A model generated the notes under the pieces. The model made no database searches and had not been told where the DNA came from. It saw nothing but the letters and a program-made list of their open reading frames with translations. The translations under genes and the position numbers were made by a program. A stretch of 64,000 nucleotides of DNA, taken from positions 575,084,606-575,148,605 of the forward strand of contig OX422217.1 in the NCBI GenBank assembly GCA_949130495.1, given 5' to 3'. Origin of the DNA: Sambucus nigra. Its lineage: Eukaryota; Streptophyta; Magnoliopsida; Dipsacales; Adoxaceae. Below, piece after piece: positions 59,645 through 64,000 of the stretch (position 1 is the first letter of the stretch; every line of letters begins with the position of its first letter).

Positions 59645-60858
59645 AGAAAGTGGATGGATTTCGGACTCGAAAGAAGTAGTAGAGGAACGGATGAAACTTC
59701 GGAGTGATTTGACTGAAGATCGAAGCCAATAGGGAGCCAGGCCAAGGACTTGCGATCGACCTGAGAAGGCATAGAATGGGATTTATTTTTGAAAAAAGAG
59801 AAGAAACTATTTTTGGATTTTTGATAAAAAAAGGGAGAAATGTTTTTAGATTTTTGATAAAGAAGGGAGAAATGTTTTTGGATTTTTGATAAGGAAAGGA
59901 AAATTGTTTTTGGAGATGGAACTCAACATGATTATTACAATTATTATGTTCTCACTTGTATTTAATTCTCCAAAATGCAATGCCGAACGGAACTCGATCT
60001 TGGAAAAGTGGGGTTTTTAATATATGCAAAGCTACGGTTTGGACTTGTAACCAGGCTCACGGACAGGGTCCCGTTTTAAAAATGCACAAAAATTGGGCGG
60101 CAGATCGACCCGAAATTTTCTGCAGAGTTTCGGGTTGAAACCGACAATCTAAAGTGCGTGTCCTAGGTTTGACACCTATATGCGGGTATGCAGTTGGTTA
60201 GGTGAATCGGCATGGGTTCCCCCCTTTGGCGTGACTTCCACGATATACGTCTTGCTTTTGTGGGTAATCGGTATGCATGGACAAGCCATTTGATATACAT
60301 GAGTGTACGTGAATTGCCTCACCATATACCTCGTGGGGACGATACGTGTGAGAGAGAATTCGATATACTGGGTGTACGTGAATGAATTCCCTACGATATA
60401 CCTCCCGTCATGACTTCGATCAAGCGGTACGACGCGGGGGAACCGTTCGATATACGTCGAAGGTATTGGCCAATGGAAGGTGAGAGTCATATCGCTTAGG
60501 CTAACTGCGACCTGTCGGACTAGCGCCCATCATGAAGTGACCCTCCAGTTACTGGGTAAAATTTGGTCAATAGCAATGCTCTTTGGTGATGTTGTGTGAA
60601 TCATGAATAATTCTCTTATTAGTATCTTATGATGAGAATGACTTTCTTTGATTATGCCAAACAGGGAGCAAAGTACAAGTACCCAAGAGGTACACCAAGT
60701 ATGGATGGGTGATGCGTGCAACATGGGAATATATGTGATCCTAGGTTCACGTGGTGTTAAGTGTACATGGAGAAATTTCTACAAGTGTGTGAATATAAGC
60801 ATAAGCATGGGATACAGATCCATGTAAATAGAGTCAAGCCTCAAAATAAACAAAAGTA
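59645..60858 (-). other. Element D untranslated leader
   Basis: 1.2 kb between primer site and gag start. CGATATAC-type motifs recur (about 60239, 60290, 60359, 60400, 60449), some with GTGTACGTGAAT, forming short diverged repeats. No ORF1 like that of pea Ogre is seen. Confidence 0.5.
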
Positions 60859-60878
60859 TTCCCTAGCAGAGTCGCCAC
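60859..60878 (-). other. Element D primer binding site
   Basis: The minus strand reads GTGGCGACTCTGCTAGGGAA directly after the 5' LTR end, the primer-site form common in Ogre-like elements. Confidence 0.75.
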
Positions 60879-62964
60879 TATGGCCATCCCCTATCCTCTC
60901 CATGCGGGCGGGAGCGTGGAGGAAGGATCCTTCGGGTCCCGCCCGTCCCTCTCGGGAGCGCTTCAGCCGGCGTCGTTTGAGATGTGATGTAAAAATGTAG
61001 AGAGATTCAGAGTCGCCAATATATTTTACTCAAAACTGATAAAAGAAAAACAGGGGAAGCCACCCCGAAGGATGGCATACAAAGACATACTGGTGCGTGC
61101 GAAACCAAATGATTCGAGAAGGGTTCGGAGGCTTAATTATGAAATGGGAAGGTGTTAGGCACCCATTCCGCCCTTTCGGTCTCTCATGGATATTTGCTAT
61201 TTTCCTTTATATTCCTCCCCGTGATATGTGTACATGTGTATATATAGAATGGAGGTAGGAATCCTCGACTTGTATCTTGGAAAAGATAAAGCGAGCCATC
61301 CGTAGGAAGATATAAGAATAGTATTAAAAATATAAGATTTACGCGATTACCCCTACGTTGACCGTTATAATGGAACGATAACGCATATGGAGTAATACGT
61401 CACTAAGGGCAAGTATATAGAATACAAGAAGATGAGATTTAGAGAAAATATGAAGTAAAAGAAAAGGTGAGAGAGAGGACTCGAGTCTCGAGTTTTACCC
61501 CGAGACGCCTACGTAGCCTATAAAGGCACCAAAGTCCACATAGTTCGCATACAAAACGAGGGGTGGGGTTTATCCCATAAATCCAAATGGGGGATCTCTT
61601 ATTTGTGAGTATGTGTGTGTGTGTAGAAAAAGTGTTTTAGTTGTGAAGAAAGTGTGGAAAGAGTGTGAGAATCCCTTCTTGGAATTTATGAGCAAACCCT
61701 TTTTTTCTTGTTTTTTGGGTTTTATGAAAATAAGAGATGTGCAATAATACTAAATAAAAAGTATATTAGGATGTGTGAGATGAGATAATAAAAGTGCTAA
61801 GTAAGAAAACAAGTTATTGGGAATTTAAGAGAATTTAAGAGAGAGTTTGAGAAAGTTGGACCTTCTTGAAGATATTGAGTTTGATCTTGAATGTTGGAGA
61901 GCAGACCTTGCGGTTGGATGATGGTGGAGAGTGTCTAATTCACCAAGTTTGATGTAAAGGATGATGAAAAGTGGATGTAAAAAAGGAATTTGGAAGTTGA
62001 AATCACATTGCCTTCGAGATAGGTTTTTGGGATTCGTTGAGAGAGATTTTTATCAGATCTGGGCTCCCTTTGCAATGAGGTGAAGTCCTCCTTTTATAGG
62101 CTCAGGTCAATGCCGATCGACATAGACCCGTTCCTGCCTATTGGCACCTGCCGATAGGCAGGGTCTAGAACCTGTCATTTGTGAGTGCGCTTCAGGCTTT
62201 TTCAGAAAATCGGTTGCCGAGGGAAAACTGTTGGTCAGAATCAGGCACGGGGCATAAATTTGGAAAGGTAATTCAGAGACCTTTGAAAGTCCTGGACTGC
62301 TCCTGGTTTTGGGAGTTGACTTTGGGTCAAATATGGCTCAGAAGCGTTTATCGGTCCATTGAACGGGGAATGGTTCGGACGCAAACGGATCGTTCGTCCG
62401 CATGGTAAGTCCGAATCGCGCATGAGGCGGACCGTTGGAAAGGTTAGGAGATGATCTTAGACATTCCAAAGAGTTTGACCCAGTTTGGAGAGTTGACTTT
62501 GGTCAACCGGTCTCGAGAAGCATTCAGTGACCTCTCAGAGTCAAACAGATCGTTCGTCCGCATGGAAAGTCGGAATTGCGCACGGGACGGACCTTTGGAA
62601 AGGGGATTCAGTGCCCTTCGATGATTCATTCAGCCTCAGTTGAGCTGAAGAGTTGAATTAGGTCAAATAGATCCCGAGAGCGCTCGGTGGTCTCTGGGTA
62701 AGTTTTGGACGCAAACGGATCGTTCATCCGCATGGTAAGTCAGAATCGCACACGGGATGGACCGTCGGAAAGGGTATTCAGTTCCCTTCAAAGATTCATT
62801 GAGTCTCGGTCGAGACAAAGAGTTTGTCTTTTGGGTCAAACTGAGTCGAGGAGTGCCCGATGGCTTCTAGGTCAGTACTCGGGATATGACTTGGGTTTGT
62901 AGTGATGAAAGGAGGTACTAGGGACCTAAGGAGAGTTAGGGAGTAACAGAATGGGGTGTCTACA
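60879..62964 (-). repeat. Element D 5' LTR
   Basis: Pairs with 43952-46028. TATA box at 62090-62098 (minus). U3 subrepeats with TTGAC/GTCAA dyads at about 62200-62870, for example near 62316, 62492, 62650 and 62826. The outer edge ends TGTCTACA before CCTAT. Confidence 0.9.
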
Positions 62965-63155
62965 CCTATTTATAAACCTTATTTGATAAGTTGTTAATGT
63001 TGTGGTACATGGAAGCGATCATGCTCTTAAATTAGTATCTGAGCACCACGACTCGCATTGATGAGTTGTTTTATGAAGGTCTTTATGGAAAACCATTTAA
63101 GGATGACTCAAGGATTATTGTGCACTTTAAGATAATTATGGATCAAGTGGGAGAC
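62965..63155 (+). other. Element C internal end and polypurine tract
   Basis: 191 bases of element C resumed after element D, starting with the duplicated CCTAT and ending in AAGTGGGAGAC (63145-63155), the polypurine tract before the 3' LTR. Confidence 0.6.
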
Positions 63156-63471
63156 TGTTAGAATTATTTTATATAATTCTCCATTATGTTTTCCATAATT
63201 ATATTAATTCTAAGAGTCACTTTGGTTAATAAAAGGGTACTCCAAATACCAAGAGTCAAAATGACTCTTGGTCATCTACCTTGATGGACGGTTGATATTA
63301 AGTGACTGTTAAAGATTTAGGTCCTATCCCTGCCTATAAATAAGTGACTGATTTCCATCATTCAGACACTCTAAAATGACAACATAATGAAATTATAGGA
63401 AAGCGAGAGAAATCTAAATTCTCAAGGAGAGTAAATTTTGAAATAGTGCTTTTTACATACTGGGAGATCCA
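63156..63471 (+). repeat. Element C 3' LTR, partial
   Basis: Matches 28924-29236 closely; diverges after ATACTGGGAGATCCAA, where a 47-bp tandem repeat begins. Confidence 0.7.
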
Positions 63472-63605
63472 AATAATTCTGCCCATTGGCAATAACAAAT
63501 CCTGGATCGTAAGATCCAAATAATTCTTCTCATTGGCAATAAAAAATCCTGGATCATAAGATCCAAATAATTCTACCCATTGGCAATAACAAATCCTGGA
63601 TATTT
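63465..63605. repeat. 47-bp tandem repeat, three copies
   Basis: AGATCCAAATAATTCT followed by CATTGGCAATAA and ATCCTGGAT recurs at 63465, 63512 and 63559. Confidence 0.9.
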
Positions 63606-64000
63606 GAATATCCAAACAAATCCTGAATACCAAAGTATTCAAACAAATCTGCTCTTAGAGCTATATTCAAATCCAACATATCATTTTCATATATATATAT
63701 GAAACAATCATAAGTACACTCACCTTGACAGTTTAACTAGCTTTTCCCTTGCCTTTATCCGGTACTTGTTCAATAAACTCTTCTTCCCTTCCTATCACTC
63801 TTACAATATTACTGTCATCATAACAATATTAATAATTCAAAGAATAACTTGAACATAACTCAATTCATAAGCATCATACGATTCTATTCAAATCATTTGT
63901 CACAAATGAAGTTTCATCCAAACTCATGTTAATATAATTGTCATATCCAAATCATAGGTGAAAAACGTCGCTAATGCCGTTTAACACAAGGTTAAACTGT
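63606..64000. other. AT-rich end of window
   Basis: No open frame or repeat structure recognised apart from a short (AT)n run near 63691. Confidence 0.45.

Larger units (their letters stand above)
43952..62964 (-). mobile_element. Element D: 19-kb Ogre/Tat-type Ty3/gypsy retrotransposon with two antisense genes
   Basis: Two 2.1-kb LTRs (43952-46028 and 60879-62964) flank gag-pol on the minus strand. The same 5 bases, CCTAT, precede the left LTR (43947-43951) and follow the right one (62965-62969), a perfect target duplication. LTRs start TGTAGACACCCC on the minus strand and the primer site GTGGCGACTCTGCTAGGGAA follows, both common in dicot Ogre-like elements. Between pol and the 3' LTR are two plus-strand genes and an 80-bp tandem array; tandem repeats at this place are typical of Ogre. 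Size, LTR length and dual RNase H support the Tat/Ogre branch. Confidence 0.9.
28924..63471 (+). mobile_element. Element C: low-coding LTR element split by two nested insertions
   Basis: Two similar LTR blocks begin TGTTAGAATTATTTTATATA at 28924 and 63156. The right block is preceded by AAGTGGGAGAC, a polypurine tract, so it is the 3' LTR; the left block has no such tract and is the 5' LTR. Subtracting CACTA element 2 (32177-43734) and the Ogre-type element (43952-62964) leaves about 4 kb of its own sequence with no gag or pol, so it is a non-autonomous LTR element. The LTR style and PPT suggest Ty1/copia. I did not find a clear primer site. Confidence 0.6.

Noticed and set aside
1..64000. 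tRNA, rRNA or snRNA genes
   Set aside because: No stretch was recognised with the needed internal promoter boxes and cloverleaf pairing; a covariance-model scan was not possible here.

Overview
The window is transposon-rich DNA from a flowering plant, most likely a eudicot. It contains nested LTR retrotransposons of the Tat branch of Ty3/gypsy, two CACTA (En/Spm) DNA transposons, LINE remnants, AT-rich spacers and fragments of typical plant genes (BAHD acyltransferase, importin-beta-like SAD2, GTE bromodomain protein, IFRD family). I found no host gene that looks intact, no rRNA or tRNA gene and no CRISPR array. All calls come from reading translations, motifs and terminal repeats by eye.

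Layout, left to right. (A) 1-5128, minus strand: the 5' part of a Tat element (gag, protease, RT-RNase H, second RNase H); its integrase lies beyond base 1 and its LTR is cut at 5128. (B) 5129-15417, plus strand: a second Tat element, head to head with A, with gag-pol plus a spliced gene in antisense (11813-15000) before a truncated 3' LTR. (C) about 15880-27208, minus strand: CACTA element 1 with both usual genes, a tnp2-type transposase and a Transposase_24/TNPA-like gene. A large gap between exons of the second gene holds pieces of a BAHD gene and of a SAD2-like importin gene. (D) 27209-27795: right end of a PIF/Harbinger-like element. (E) 28924-63471: an LTR element with almost no coding sequence, split by two nested insertions. 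The first is CACTA element 2 (32177-43734, matching termini), which carries a bromodomain gene fragment, LINE and copia scraps and a nearly complete processed copy of an IFRD gene with 15-bp target duplications. The second is a 19-kb Ogre/Tat-type element (43952-62964, minus strand, 2.1-kb LTRs, perfect 5-bp target duplication CCTAT).

The most notable object is the 19-kb element. Its gag-pol reads leftward. Between pol and the 3' LTR sit two genes reading the opposite way: a five-exon plant-mobile-domain (PMD/MAIN-like) gene and a DUF7745-like gene with its own TATA box. Next to the 3' LTR is a 1.5-kb array of an 80-bp repeat built on GGTCA-N4-TGACC dyads. The LTR U3, upstream of its TATA box, carries four about 165-bp subrepeats, each with a TTGAC/GTCAA dyad. 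The same W-box-like half-site therefore recurs in U3 and in the array upstream of the antisense gene.

Most coding regions are decayed. A recurring decay signature is C-to-T type nonsense change (CAG to TAG, CGA to TGA, TGG to TGA or TAG), as expected for long-methylated transposons. Several catalytic residues are also lost: one RT aspartate in B, and a protease and an integrase aspartate in the Ogre-type element.
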